Shown: positions 1 through 8,765 of the stretch, in pieces
How positions within the stretch are numbered: the stretch's first letter is position 1
Layout: each line of letters opens with the position of its first letter
Assembly: GCF_016865445.1 (NCBI RefSeq)
Contig: NZ_AP024412.1
Location: forward strand, 124,001 to 188,000
Source of the DNA: Mariniplasma anaerobium
GTDB lineage: Bacteria; Bacillota_I; Bacilli_A; Acholeplasmatales; Acholeplasmataceae
Direction of reading: 5' to 3'
DNA: 64,000 nucleotides
The notes under the pieces: generated by a model
Told to the model about the DNA's origin: nothing
Seen by the model: the letters and a program-made list of their open reading frames with translations, nothing else
Databases searched by the model: none
Translations under genes and position numbers: made by a program

Positions 1-777
1 ACAACTACTGTCACTATTGCTTCTGGATTAATATTTCGATACTTTGCACGAGATAACAGTGAGTATATTTTGATATATCGTATCTTTTATGTTATGGCAT
101 TTGTTTTTGGATTGTCAGCTTTCTTTGTTTTTAAAAAGTTACATTATATACCTAGTGAAACAAAAGAACAAATTAAATTTAAAGGTAGCTTTAAAACAGT
201 ATTTAAAAACAAGCGTTATACTAAGTTTGTTTTAAGTTCTACAATATTTCATTTTGGATGGCAGATGGGATGGCCTTTGTTTTCCATTTACACTATAAAA
301 ACATTAGGAGCAGATGAATTTTGGATATCGATAATTAGTGTAGGGTCCGCAATTGTAATGCTCTTTTCACTTCGTATATGGCCTAGATTAATTGAAAGAT
401 ATGGAAATGAGAAAATTGCGTATATTTGCACATTTGGGATGGCTATCACCCCATTATTATACGTGATATCTAATAGTCTTTTGGTTCTTGTAATATTCTC
501 TTCTTTATCAGGAATATTTACTTCAGGGACGATTACAGTTTTATTTAGCGACATGTTAGAAGTGATCCCTGAAAAAAATAGAATTATTTATGTTGGGTAT
601 TATAATGTTTTAACAAATATTACGTTGGCAATATCACCTTTAGTAGGACATTACTTTTATGAAAAAAAAGGAATCATATATGCATTAATTATAACCAGTT
701 TATTTAGACTTCTTGGTGGTATGGCATTTATGATTCGAGAACGTTCAGAACGAAAATATATTGAGCGGTTAGAATAA
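1..777 (+). CDS. MFS transporter, C-terminal part (5' end outside window)
   Basis: The reading frame is open from base 1, so the gene begins upstream and the TTG at 70 need not be a start. The visible 258 residues are mostly hydrophobic helices separated by short basic loops (for example FKKLHYIPSE and RPRLIERYG-like segments), as in the second half of a major facilitator superfamily transporter. The C-terminus is basic (ERSERKYIERLE), as expected on the cytoplasmic side. The substrate cannot be told. A good terminator follows at 855. The MFS assignment rests on topology and the GNEKIAYI/loop style, not on a diagnostic motif. Confidence 0.7.
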   Translation, partial: TTTVTIASGLIFRYFARDNSEYILIYRIFYVMAFVFGLSAFFVFKKLHYIPSETKEQIKFKGSFKTVFKNKRYTKFVLSSTIFHFGWQMGWPLFSIYTIKTLGADEFWISIISVGSAIVMLFSLRIWPRLIERYGNEKIAYICTFGMAITPLLYVISNSLLVLVIFSSLSGIFTSGTITVLFSDMLEVIPEKNRIIYVGYYNVLTNITLAISPLVGHYFYEKKGIIYALIITSLFRLLGGMAFMIRERSERKYIERLE

Positions 778-854
778 ATCATAATGGATTATATCGCAAG
801 TAGTTTCAGATAAAAATATGAATAAACATATAGCGACACCAAAATTATAATGAA

Positions 855-886
855 ACCCCATTTCTTAATTTTAATGGGGTCTTTTT
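855..886 (+). terminator. Rho-independent terminator after the MFS gene
   Basis: Stem ACCCCATT (855-862) pairs with AATGGGGT (873-880), followed by CTTTTT. It lies inside a short sequence that resembles 4577-4620 (see findings). Confidence 0.75.
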
Positions 887-1011
887 AATGATATAATCAA
901 GAGGACACTAATTCATTAGAATTAAATGTAGGTTTCATAAAGCATTTAAAAAGATACTTAATACAAGCGTTCAATCAATTTCAATGGATTACACCGAAAA
1001 GAGGCTACACA

Positions 1012-2497
1012 ATGTCAAATTCATTTCAAAACTTTAACTTAAATCCTAACTTAATTAAATCACTTAATGTACTTAACTATAATGTTCCCACACCGATTCA
1101 ATCACTGGTTATACCTGCTTTATTGAATCATAGGGACTTAGTTATTAAATCAAAGACCGGAAGTGGGAAAACCGCAGCTTTTTCAATACCCATTATTCAA
1201 CATATCAAATGGGATAAAAGAGAACCCCAAGTTTTAGTTTTAACACCGACTAGAGAATTAGCTATTCAAGTTAAAGAAGATATGTTTAATATTGGAAGAT
1301 TTTCAAGAATTAAAGTTGAAGCTGTTTATGGCAAATCTTCATACGAAAGCCAAGCAAAGCAACTTAAACAAAGAACACATGTCATTGTTTCTACACCGGG
1401 AAGATTAATTGATCACATCGTCAATAAAACCGTTGATTTAAGTCATATATCAGCCTTAGTCATCGATGAAGCAGATGAACTATTACGTATGGGGTTTATT
1501 GATGAAGTAGAGAGAATCATTCATTTTTTACCTCTCAAAAGATTAACAATACTTCTTTCAGCAACGATGCCAACAGATATAGAAAAATTATCTAATCTAT
1601 ATATGAATAACCCTGAGCTCATCGTCATCGAAGATAACGAGGTAACAGAAAATAAACTTACACAATATTATTATGAAGTAGAACAAAAAGATAAATTAAA
1701 CCTCATAAATGATGTTTTAATTACCCAAAATCCTAACAGCGCAATTATTTTTTGTAATAAAAAAACAAGCTGTAGATGAAGTCTGCGAAATGATGGATGA
1801 AAAAGAATACTTAGTTAATAAGATACATGGTGATATGGAACAAAAAGATAGATTAAAAGTCATGAATGATTTCAAGCATGGTCTGTTTAGATATTTAGTT
1901 GCTACAGATGTTGCAGCAAGGGGCCTAGATATAGAGTCAGTCTCACTTATAGTGAATTATGATATACCTTATCATGTAGAAAGCTATGTGCATCGGATTG
2001 GAAGAAGTGCTAGAGCTGGAAAAGAAGGTCTGGCTATATCCTTTATTTCTAATAGGGAATCTTATTATTTAGATCAAATTAACACCTATACCAATCAAGA
2101 TATCATTATGCTGGAAAAGCCAACCAAAGAAGTCGTCAACCAAGCAGTTGAAACTTTTCAAGATAGACAAACAGATGATTTAGTAATTAAGATGGATAAG
2201 GGATTTGAATTTAAAGAAGAAATTATGAAGCTTCATATTAATGCAGGAAAAAAGACTAAAATGAGAGCATCAGATATTGTGGGTACAATTTGTGCAATTC
2301 CTGGATTGACTGCAAAAGATATTGGGGTCATCACACTGTTGGATATATCAACATTTGTCGAAATACTAAATAAAAAAGGCGAGTTAGTTTTCAAAACCCT
2401 TCAAACAATGCCTATCAAAGGTCGCTTGCGTGTTGTGAGTAAAGCAAATAAAACAGAGTATGAACTCGCATATGAAGCAAGTAAAACTTTGAAATAA
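1012..2497 (+). CDS. dbpA: DbpA/YxiN-type DEAD-box RNA helicase, interrupted by a one-base frameshift
   Basis: ATP-dependent RNA helicase acting in 50S subunit assembly in characterised relatives. Frame 1 (1012-1779) holds the Q motif, Walker A SKTGSGKT (residues 47-54), PTRELA, TPGR, DEAD (152-155), SAT and the start of motif IV (IIFCNKK). Frame 2 (in track from about 1766 to 2497) continues with QAVDEV, RGLDI, HRIGRSARAG and a C-terminal DbpA-type RNA-binding domain (RASDIVGTI...IKGRLRVV). The break is a run of seven A at 1759-1765. Removing one A joins the halves into one protein of about 494 residues, normal for the family. A sequencing error, a real mutation or transcript slippage are all possible. 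The ATG at 1790 lies inside the helicase domain and is not a true start. Confidence 0.88.
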
Positions 2498-2507
2498 CTG
2501 AGATGGG

Positions 2508-2540
2508 GTCTTTTCATTGACCTTTAAAAAGACTTATTTT
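2508..2540 (+). terminator. Probable terminator after the helicase
   Basis: GTCTTTT (2508-2514) pairs with AAAAGAC (2527-2533), followed by TTATTTTT. The stem is short at 7 bp. Confidence 0.5.
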
Positions 2541-2653
2541 TGATGGATAGAAATACAATGATCAACAAACAATACACCATTAAGCAATCTATAAATAATA
2601 GAGAACCTCAAATAAAACAAATAATCACATCTAATGATATATTTTATTTAACT

Positions 2654-2661
2654 GGTATAAT
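2654..2661 (+). promoter_or_regulatory. Extended -10 promoter of the aldo/keto reductase
   Basis: TGGTATAAT (TG at 2653-2654, TATAAT 2656-2661) places transcription start near 2668. That is downstream of the first in-frame ATG (2540) but 19 bases ahead of the ATG at 2687, which supports the shorter protein. Confidence 0.6.
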
Positions 2662-2686
2662 ATACTTAAAAAAAGGATGTGTTTAT

Positions 2687-3496
2687 ATGAAATACCTGAA
2701 AATGAACAATGGATTAACTATTCCAGTTTTAGGAACAGGGACAAATACTTTTGGTAAAGAAAATAATAATTTTAATGGCAAGATCACCTATGATACAAAA
2801 GAACTTATCTCTGCAATCGAATTAGGATATAGATTAATAGATACTGCGATTTATTATCGTAATGAAGCAGTTATCGGAAAAGCAGTTAAAGAATCAAATA
2901 TTGATAGAAGTAAATTTTTTATAACATCAAAAATTCCTCAAGACAAAGAATTTATTGAAACTAATGAATTAGTTAAACATCATATAGAACAATCACTTAA
3001 TTTACTTGATATAGATTATATTGATCTTTATTTAATACATTTTCCATTTGAATCAAATGAAGAGAACTTAAGAGTGTGGCGTATATTAGAAACATTTGTT
3101 GATAGAGGGCTTATAAAATCGATTGGTGTGTCCAATTTTAATGAAGATCAACTAGCGTATTTAATAAAGCACGCTAGTATTAAACCCGTACTCAATCAGT
3201 TCCAATCATATCCAGGAAAACACCAACAATCATTAATAGATTATTGTAAAGCAAATGATATCATTCCCCAGGCATATCAATCGCTTGCTAAAGTGGAAGC
3301 TAAGACTAAAGATATATTAATAGAATTAGCTAAACCATATAATAAATCATGGAGTCAAATTATTTTAAATTATCAAATTAATGAAGGGTTAGTCGTGATT
3401 CCTAAATCACATAGTAAGCAACATCAATTTGAAAATATGGATGTCTTTGATTTTAAATTAACACAAAAAGATATAAAGACTATTAAAAATATATAA
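2687..3496 (+). CDS. Aldo/keto reductase (AKR), 269 residues
   Basis: Cytosolic NAD(P)H-dependent carbonyl reductase of the AKR superfamily. The start at 2687 has AAAAAAGGATG upstream and follows the promoter at 2656; the frame is open further up to 2540 without a ribosome site. Family catalytic residues are visible: Asp and Tyr in RLIDTAIYYRNE, Lys in ITSKI, His in LYLIHFP. NQFQSYPGKHQ and VIPKSHS match the cofactor-side motifs of the 2,5-diketogluconate reductase-like branch. Length is normal for the family (about 270-280). It stands alone with its own promoter and terminator. The substrate is unknown. Confidence 0.88.
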   Translation: MKYLKMNNGLTIPVLGTGTNTFGKENNNFNGKITYDTKELISAIELGYRLIDTAIYYRNEAVIGKAVKESNIDRSKFFITSKIPQDKEFIETNELVKHHIEQSLNLLDIDYIDLYLIHFPFESNEENLRVWRILETFVDRGLIKSIGVSNFNEDQLAYLIKHASIKPVLNQFQSYPGKHQQSLIDYCKANDIIPQAYQSLAKVEAKTKDILIELAKPYNKSWSQIILNYQINEGLVVIPKSHSKQHQFENMDVFDFKLTQKDIKTIKNI

Positions 3497-3505
3497 ATTG
3501 TGATT

Positions 3506-3537
3506 AAGCTCCTAATTTTTTAGGAGCTTTAATTTTG
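3506..3537 (+). terminator. Rho-independent terminator
   Basis: AAGCTCCTAA (3506-3515), loop TTTT, TTAGGAGCTT (3520-3529), then TAATTTT: a 10-bp perfect stem. Confidence 0.85.
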
Positions 3538-3639
3538 TATTTTTAATGCTTTTGTCTAAAGTATTACAGAATGTGATAGAATAAGTTTAAACTAAATTAA
3601 TTAAATAAATTTAAATTAAAAAAGTGAGTGGTGGAGCAT

Positions 3640-4386
3640 ATGAATATATTTATAACTGGTGGAACTAAAGGTATAGGTAATGGATTGGTACGCCATTTTC
3701 AAGAATTAGGACATCAAATTGTTTATACAGGAACTAGTGAAGACAGCATTGAAAAAAGCGGTCACAATCAATTGACTGGGACATATGGTGTTGTTTGTGA
3801 TGTTCGTCATCGAATAGAAATTGAGAATGCTTTAAATTTTGCAGTAAAAACATTAAAAACAATAGATATCGTGATTAATAATGCAGGAGTCAATCAAAAA
3901 AACAAACCAGTTATAGAACTTGAAGAAGAAGATATATCAAACGTGATTGATGTCAATGTTAAAGGAATGATCAATGCCACAAGTGAAGCGCTAAGAATTA
4001 TGAAAAAACAGGGATATGGAAGAATCTATAATATGGAGGGACTTGGAAGCAATAACATGGTTTTTCCAAAAACAGTTATCTATGCATCCAGTAAACATCT
4101 GCTATCTTTTTTCACCAAAGGTGTAAAAAAGGAGCTTAAAGATTATCCGAATATTAAAGTAGGTACATTATCTCCAGGTATGGTATATACTGATTTCTTA
4201 AAATCATCAGAGGGGTTTGAAAATAATTTCGTTATGAAGGCATTAGGTAATCCAGTAGATAAAGTCACACCATTTTTGGTAAATAAAATATTAAAGGGGA
4301 AAATGAAAATCAATTACCTTACATTTAGCAAAACGATGTGGAGATTTATGTCTTTTCCTTTTCGTAAAAAAACAAGATACCAATGA
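3640..4386 (+). CDS. Short-chain dehydrogenase/reductase, NYC1/NOL-like active site
   Basis: SDR of 248 residues. The ATG at 3640 has GGTGGAG five bases upstream; the GTG at 3628 would overlap that site and is less likely. Visible: TGGTKGIG dinucleotide-binding loop at residues 6-13, NNAG, and the catalytic pair YASSK. The region before the catalytic Tyr reads NMEGLGS instead of the common NxSS pattern. This NM(D/E)GxGS form is typical of the chlorophyll b reductase-like (NYC1/NOL) SDR branch, which also occurs in non-photosynthetic bacteria. The substrate here is unknown. A terminator follows at 4431. Confidence 0.85.
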   Translation: MNIFITGGTKGIGNGLVRHFQELGHQIVYTGTSEDSIEKSGHNQLTGTYGVVCDVRHRIEIENALNFAVKTLKTIDIVINNAGVNQKNKPVIELEEEDISNVIDVNVKGMINATSEALRIMKKQGYGRIYNMEGLGSNNMVFPKTVIYASSKHLLSFFTKGVKKELKDYPNIKVGTLSPGMVYTDFLKSSEGFENNFVMKALGNPVDKVTPFLVNKILKGKMKINYLTFSKTMWRFMSFPFRKKTRYQ

Positions 4387-4430
4387 GTATTATTTATTTT
4401 AATTAAGCATATTACAAGTATAATCAAAGA

Positions 4431-4458
4431 AAAGAGACGTTTAAGTCTCTTTCTTTAT
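4431..4458 (+). terminator. Terminator of the SDR gene
   Basis: AAAGAGAC (4431-4438), loop, GTCTCTTT (4445-4452), then CTTTAT. Confidence 0.7.
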
Positions 4459-4670
4459 GCAATAAAAGATTAAAGATACGATTGTAAGACACTTTATCAT
4501 GAACACATCATAATAAGTTGCAGCTAAATTCGGCACAATGAGATATAATTTAGTAATTGTAGGAAAGCATATAAAAAAGCATATAGCATCACCAAAACTA
4601 TAACTGAATCCTATTTTTTATTGAGATGAGAACTTTTTTCAAATGGGAAATAATAATCATCAAATTTACG

Positions 4671-4679
4671 TGTTATAAT
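4671..4679 (+). promoter_or_regulatory. Extended -10 promoter of the AhpD-like gene
   Basis: TGTTATAAT. The expected transcription start (about 4686) lies downstream of the ATG at 4681, so translation must start at the ATG at 4702, which has AAGGAG five bases upstream. Confidence 0.65.
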
Positions 4680-4701
4680 TATGGTACAAAAAGGAGTCAG
4701 T

Positions 4702-5274
4702 ATGAAAAATAACAGTATATCTAGAATTTATGGAAAAAGAGAATTTATTAAAATAGTTAGTAAAGCTACGTATTCAATGGTTAAATATAGAAAATTTATG
4801 AAGCTACTGACAAAAGAGTTTCAAACAAATATAATGTTGTCAGTCACTGAAGTCAATGGATGCCAGGCATGTAGTTATTTTCATACAAAGCATGCGATTG
4901 ATTCAGGCATAAGTGATGAAGAGTTACAAAGTCTCTTGTCAGGTGATCATAAAAATGTTAAACCTGAAGAAGCCCAAGCATTAGTCTTTGGACAACACTA
5001 TGCTTCTGAGAAAGAGAATTACTCGAAAGATACTTTTCAAAAAGTAATAGAACATTATGGAAAAGAGAAGGCTTATGGGATTCTTGCTACGGCAACTTTG
5101 ATCTCTTTTGGTAATGCCTATGGTATAAATTACGGCAACCTTAAAAGTCGGTTTACAAAAAATGGGAGAGTTAAAAATAGTAAGATATATAATGAGGTAT
5201 TCATTCTAATCTCACCAATCATATTACTACCTATTACGATGATCATTAATGTATTTAGAAAGAAACAATTTTAA
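4702..5274 (+). CDS. Carboxymuconolactone decarboxylase/AhpD-like protein with C-terminal membrane segment
   Basis: 190 residues. The core has the AhpD-type redox motif NGCQACSYFH (CxxC plus His three residues later) followed by the ISDEELQSLLSGD helix typical of the CMD fold. Family members act as alkylhydroperoxidase-like or disulfide-dependent redox proteins. Unlike the usual soluble 150-180-residue protein, the C-terminus is a hydrophobic helix (FILISPIILLPITMIINVF) ending RKKQF, which would anchor it in the membrane with the tail inside. Start chosen from AAGGAG at 4691-4696 and the promoter just upstream. Monocistronic. The substrate is not evident. Confidence 0.85.
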   Translation: MKNNSISRIYGKREFIKIVSKATYSMVKYRKFMKLLTKEFQTNIMLSVTEVNGCQACSYFHTKHAIDSGISDEELQSLLSGDHKNVKPEEAQALVFGQHYASEKENYSKDTFQKVIEHYGKEKAYGILATATLISFGNAYGINYGNLKSRFTKNGRVKNSKIYNEVFILISPIILLPITMIINVFRKKQF

Positions 5275-5402
5275 GATAAACATAATTTTAAATTATAAAT
5301 TATAGTATAGTTGATACAATGAGCAATATTAATAAACTATCACACAGTGACACAAGTGGTTATCATATCAAATTTTTATTTCCCATAATATTTTTCATTT
5401 GG

Positions 5403-5408
5403 TATAAT
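5403..5408 (+). promoter_or_regulatory. Extended -10 box of the permease gene
   Basis: TGGTATAAT with TATAAT at 5403-5408. No purine or PyrR-type leader structure is visible in the short 5' leader. Confidence 0.55.
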
Positions 5409-5442
5409 ATTCACAATAGCAATTATTTAGAGGAGAAAAAGA

Positions 5443-6795
5443 ATGAATAATATGAAATATGATATTTATGATAAACCAAAGTCTTATATAGAATGGTTAT
5501 TATTGTCATTACAACAATTAGTAGCGGTATTTGGAGCTACAATACTGATTCCAATAATAATTGGAATCAATCCAGCATTAGGGTTAATGACTGCTGGGAT
5601 GGGAACACTTATCTATATTTTATGGACAAAGAAGTCTGCAGTTTTCTTAGGTAACTCTGGAACATTCATTCCATTATTGTTTGGTTTATCAATTGGAAAT
5701 CCTACATTAATGATTATGGGTGTAATAACTATTGGATTAGTTTATATAGTTATAGGAACGATTGTAAGATTTACAGGGACGGCATGGGTAAAAAATATTT
5801 TAACACCTGTTATTGTAGGACCAATTATTATGATATTAGGAATCTCATTAGTTGCTTATTCTATTACATGGTTTGGCTTAGATGCGACTATTACATCAGG
5901 AAACACATTATCATTAGAACAGTTATCAACTTTAGGCATTGCAACGTTAACATTTACAATTACAACTTTATTTGTATTAAAAGGAAATAAAGTTACCAAA
6001 ACATATAGCATTATAATTGGTTTGGCAATATCAAGTGTTGTCGCAGTCATCATTAACTTAATTGTTGGTGGAGGATTACCAACGCTTAATGATATGGGAA
6101 ATTTTGTAGTTGAAAATCCTTTCAAATCTATAGCTAGTACTTGGGCTAAATTTAGTTTTAGTAATGTATCATTTATTCAACTCGTACCATTTATCATTAT
6201 TGCATTTGTTTCCATGGCAGAGCATATAGGAGACCATACAGTTTTGAGTGCAACAGTTAATAGAGATTTATTACAAGATCCAGGACTAAATAAAACATTA
6301 CAAGCGCAAGGACTTGCAACACTAACAGCAGGACTTTTATGCTCTTCACCAGTAACAACCTATGGTGAGAGTACAGCATCTGTTGCTATTTCAAGAGTAT
6401 CGAGTAAATATGTAGTAGGTGGAGCTGCAGTTCTAGCTATAATCATTTCATTTACACCTATACTAACACTACTTGCTTACATACCAACTGCGGTATTTGG
6501 TGGGCTAAGTTTATTGTTATACTGTTTCATATTCTTAAATGGGTTAAAGGTGTTACTTAATTCAAACATTGATTTTAGTAATCAAAAAAACTTGCTTATT
6601 GTATCTAGTATGATTTTACTAGGAACTGCAGTTACTTTAATTCCTTCATATTCTAATTTATTTATAGGTATTGATGTTTTTAGAACTGGTGATATATCAT
6701 TCCAATTAAGTGGATTGATGTTGCCTTTAATTATAGGTGTGCTTATGCAAACATTGCTTCCTGATGAGGAAAAAGATCCTGAAACTTCTGTATAA
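5443..6795 (+). CDS. Uracil-xanthine (NCS2) permease, UraA/PyrP type
   Basis: 450-residue integral membrane nucleobase:cation symporter of the NCS2 family. It begins with the family's N-terminal segment (LLLSLQQLVAVFGATILIP) and carries the substrate-site region FVSMAEHIGDH and the SPVTTYGESTASVAISRV block, in which Glu and Thr/Ser contact the pyrimidine in UraA. Twelve to fourteen hydrophobic helices are evident. The UraA-like Glu in MAEHIGD favours uracil over xanthine, but this is inference. The GAGGAG site is ideally spaced. Monocistronic, with its own promoter. Confidence 0.9.
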   Translation: MNNMKYDIYDKPKSYIEWLLLSLQQLVAVFGATILIPIIIGINPALGLMTAGMGTLIYILWTKKSAVFLGNSGTFIPLLFGLSIGNPTLMIMGVITIGLVYIVIGTIVRFTGTAWVKNILTPVIVGPIIMILGISLVAYSITWFGLDATITSGNTLSLEQLSTLGIATLTFTITTLFVLKGNKVTKTYSIIIGLAISSVVAVIINLIVGGGLPTLNDMGNFVVENPFKSIASTWAKFSFSNVSFIQLVPFIIIAFVSMAEHIGDHTVLSATVNRDLLQDPGLNKTLQAQGLATLTAGLLCSSPVTTYGESTASVAISRVSSKYVVGGAAVLAIIISFTPILTLLAYIPTAVFGGLSLLLYCFIFLNGLKVLLNSNIDFSNQKNLLIVSSMILLGTAVTLIPSYSNLFIGIDVFRTGDISFQLSGLMLPLIIGVLMQTLLPDEEKDPETSV

Positions 6796-6949
6796 TCAAG
6801 AAGAAACTATATTCACTATTAAAGACTGTAAAAAAATAATATTAAAAAATATGTGTTTAAGAATTATATAAAGGGACAGATTAGTAAATAATAATATTTA
6901 GTTAAGAATAAACCTAAATTTAAACTAGATATTATATGAGGGGAAGCAG

Positions 6950-7876
6950 ATGAAATTTTTCAGCTATTTATTAATAGGAATGTATTACGTTTTATTTTTT
7001 GTGTTACAAAGTTTTTTAAAGACATCACAGGTTAGCCAAGAATTAGTTTATTTAATTTATTTTGGGTTTTTACCAATTTTTTTAATGTTCGTAGAGAAAA
7101 CGAGAGCACCAAGTCATATCATAAAAAAATCTTTATGGTATGGAGGAATGATTTTAGCAAGTGATTTTTTGTTACATACCTTTGTTATATTTCAAAGTGG
7201 TTTTACAAAAAACCAGCTTGCAATATATGGATTCTTTGGTGTATTGTTTAATGAATTTAAGGGGATATTAGGCCTTATTATTGTTTTTTTAATATTTGTA
7301 ATAGTAATATTATTATTCTTATATGGAGTGAGTCGTTTAAAACACTTTTATTTAAATCATGAACCAAGTATTATAAGAAGTATTGTTTATGCAGGTATTG
7401 TTTATATCGTATACAATATATACCTTTATATTTATGCAATATATAGTGATTTATCAGATTTTCAGTTATGGTTTCATTCTAGATTCACAGTGCTTGTGAT
7501 TATAGGAGCATGTATTGGCTATTTGCTCGCAGTTTTAATTGTTTATGCATTTGCTCATATAAGCGGGCATTATATCAGTGTAAAAAAATCATTTCAGCTT
7601 ACATTTGTAATATATACGATCTTTGATTTATTTATAATTCTTTTTATATTTAACCCACTATTTGGTTTTGTAGAAACTTTATTAGAAACTCAGACATATA
7701 CTCCAGTACTGGGAGTAAATCTATTTAATTTTTTAGGTGTATTTTTGACGATCCTAGTATATTTTATCTCAAGGAAAAATGATGATTTGAGTAAAGAAGT
7801 TATATTTTCCTATAAAGCAATTATTGTTCTAGTATTTGGGTTTTATACTATATTTTTTCTTTTAAATTGGTTATAA
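6950..7876 (+). CDS. Multi-pass membrane protein of unknown function
   Basis: 308 residues made almost entirely of hydrophobic helices; about nine or ten membrane segments can be counted, with short polar loops (EKTRAPSHIIKKS, SRLKHFYLNHEPS, SRKNDDLSKE). No catalytic or transporter motif is recognisable. The start has GAGGGGAAGCAG directly upstream. It stands alone between the permease and a convergent nitroreductase gene and ends at a bidirectional terminator. Function cannot be assigned from sequence. Confidence 0.7.
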   Translation: MKFFSYLLIGMYYVLFFVLQSFLKTSQVSQELVYLIYFGFLPIFLMFVEKTRAPSHIIKKSLWYGGMILASDFLLHTFVIFQSGFTKNQLAIYGFFGVLFNEFKGILGLIIVFLIFVIVILLFLYGVSRLKHFYLNHEPSIIRSIVYAGIVYIVYNIYLYIYAIYSDLSDFQLWFHSRFTVLVIIGACIGYLLAVLIVYAFAHISGHYISVKKSFQLTFVIYTIFDLFIILFIFNPLFGFVETLLETQTYTPVLGVNLFNFLGVFLTILVYFISRKNDDLSKEVIFSYKAIIVLVFGFYTIFFLLNWL

Positions 7877-7887
7877 GATAAAACGAA

Positions 7888-7919
7888 AAAAAACACCAAC
7901 TTATTTGGTGTTTTTTTAT
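7888..7919. terminator. Bidirectional terminator between convergent genes
   Basis: AAACACCA (7891-7898) pairs with TGGTGTTT (7906-7913), with A-run before and T-run after, serving both the membrane protein (+) and the nitroreductase (-). Confidence 0.8.
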
Positions 7920-7952
7920 AGCTTGATAAATTTTATGATAACTAGTTGATAT

Positions 7953-8546
7953 TTAGTATATTTTTAATATATCTTCGGTAGGTTTTTTAGTAATTTTTGG
8001 GAGTTTATAAGATTTTGAGCCTTTACCAACCACAAGTATAAGATAAGGTCTTTCGTTTTTTGGCCTTTGGAGTATACTACTTAGAAATGAATTTGGAGAA
8101 GGTGTATAAGTTAGAATATCCAATCCTAGATCTGTTAAGATCGATATCAACATGCCAGTAGCAATTCCTACTGATATATCTGGATAATAAACTTTAGTTT
8201 GTTGATTATTTTGATCATATTGGAAAATATGCTTAAAGATAACAATTAAATAGGGTGCTGAATCAAGAAATGATTTATCTGTGTTTACCTTAAGAGCTTT
8301 CAGGTCAGACATCCATTGGTCAGTTATTTTCTTATAGAATTCAGTTTCTATTCTTTCAGATTGTATACGGATTTCTTTTTTGATATCGGGATCTTTTATG
8401 ATGCAAAATGTCCACGGTTGCTTGTTTGCGCCATTTGGAGCATATTTTGCAGCATCTATTGCATCAATGAGAAGCTGAATATCAAAAGATTCGGGTTCGA
8501 ATTCGCGATATGAACGTCTTTGTTTTAATTTATCGATTAATGACAT
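7953..8546 (-). CDS. Nitroreductase family protein (FMN-dependent)
   Basis: 197 residues. The start is the ATG at 8546, because AGGAGT lies just upstream inside the longer open frame. N-terminal RRSYREFE and APNGANKQPWTFCII are the FMN-phosphate and FMN-ring contacts of the nitroreductase fold. The C-terminal part (LILVVGKGSKSYKLPKITKKP) fits the NADPH-flavin oxidoreductase-like branch. Monocistronic. It is one of three nitroreductase-fold genes within 6 kb (see 10825 and 13096). The natural electron acceptor is unknown. Confidence 0.87.
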   Translation of the reverse strand: MSLIDKLKQRRSYREFEPESFDIQLLIDAIDAAKYAPNGANKQPWTFCIIKDPDIKKEIRIQSERIETEFYKKITDQWMSDLKALKVNTDKSFLDSAPYLIVIFKHIFQYDQNNQQTKVYYPDISVGIATGMLISILTDLGLDILTYTPSPNSFLSSILQRPKNERPYLILVVGKGSKSYKLPKITKKPTEDILKIY

Positions 8547-8731
8547 GATGTTACTCCTATTCAAAAAAGTGTAATAAAGATTTTATACTTGTGGATTTTT
8601 AACCTTGTTTAATAGCTTTATTATAGCACAAAAACAAAAGAGACTTAAATGATTAAAATATGGGTATCAAAATCTAAATATTACCAATAATTAAAGCTTA
8701 AAAGGATAAAAAAGAATAAATATATTTATGG

Positions 8732-8737
8732 TATAAT
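8732..8737 (+). promoter_or_regulatory. Extended -10 promoter
   Basis: TGGTATAAT ahead of the lipoprotein peptidase gene, which has GGAGGATCACAA before its ATG. Confidence 0.55.
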
Positions 8738-8765
8738 ATCTTTAAAATTAACTGGAGGATCACAA

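Larger units (their letters stand above)
4387..4701. other. Intergenic region: terminator, degenerate repeat, promoter
   Basis: Holds the SDR terminator (4431-4458), a copy of a degenerate repeat shared with 828-880 (here about 4577-4620), and the promoter of the next gene. A tiny frame from 4541 (starts MRYNLVIVG, ends ASPKL) has no ribosome site and is not called. Confidence 0.5.

Noticed and set aside
8491-8511. GGTTCGAATTC, resembling a tRNA T-loop
   Set aside because: It lies inside the conserved start of the nitroreductase gene, and no acceptor stem or anticodon arm can be built around it.
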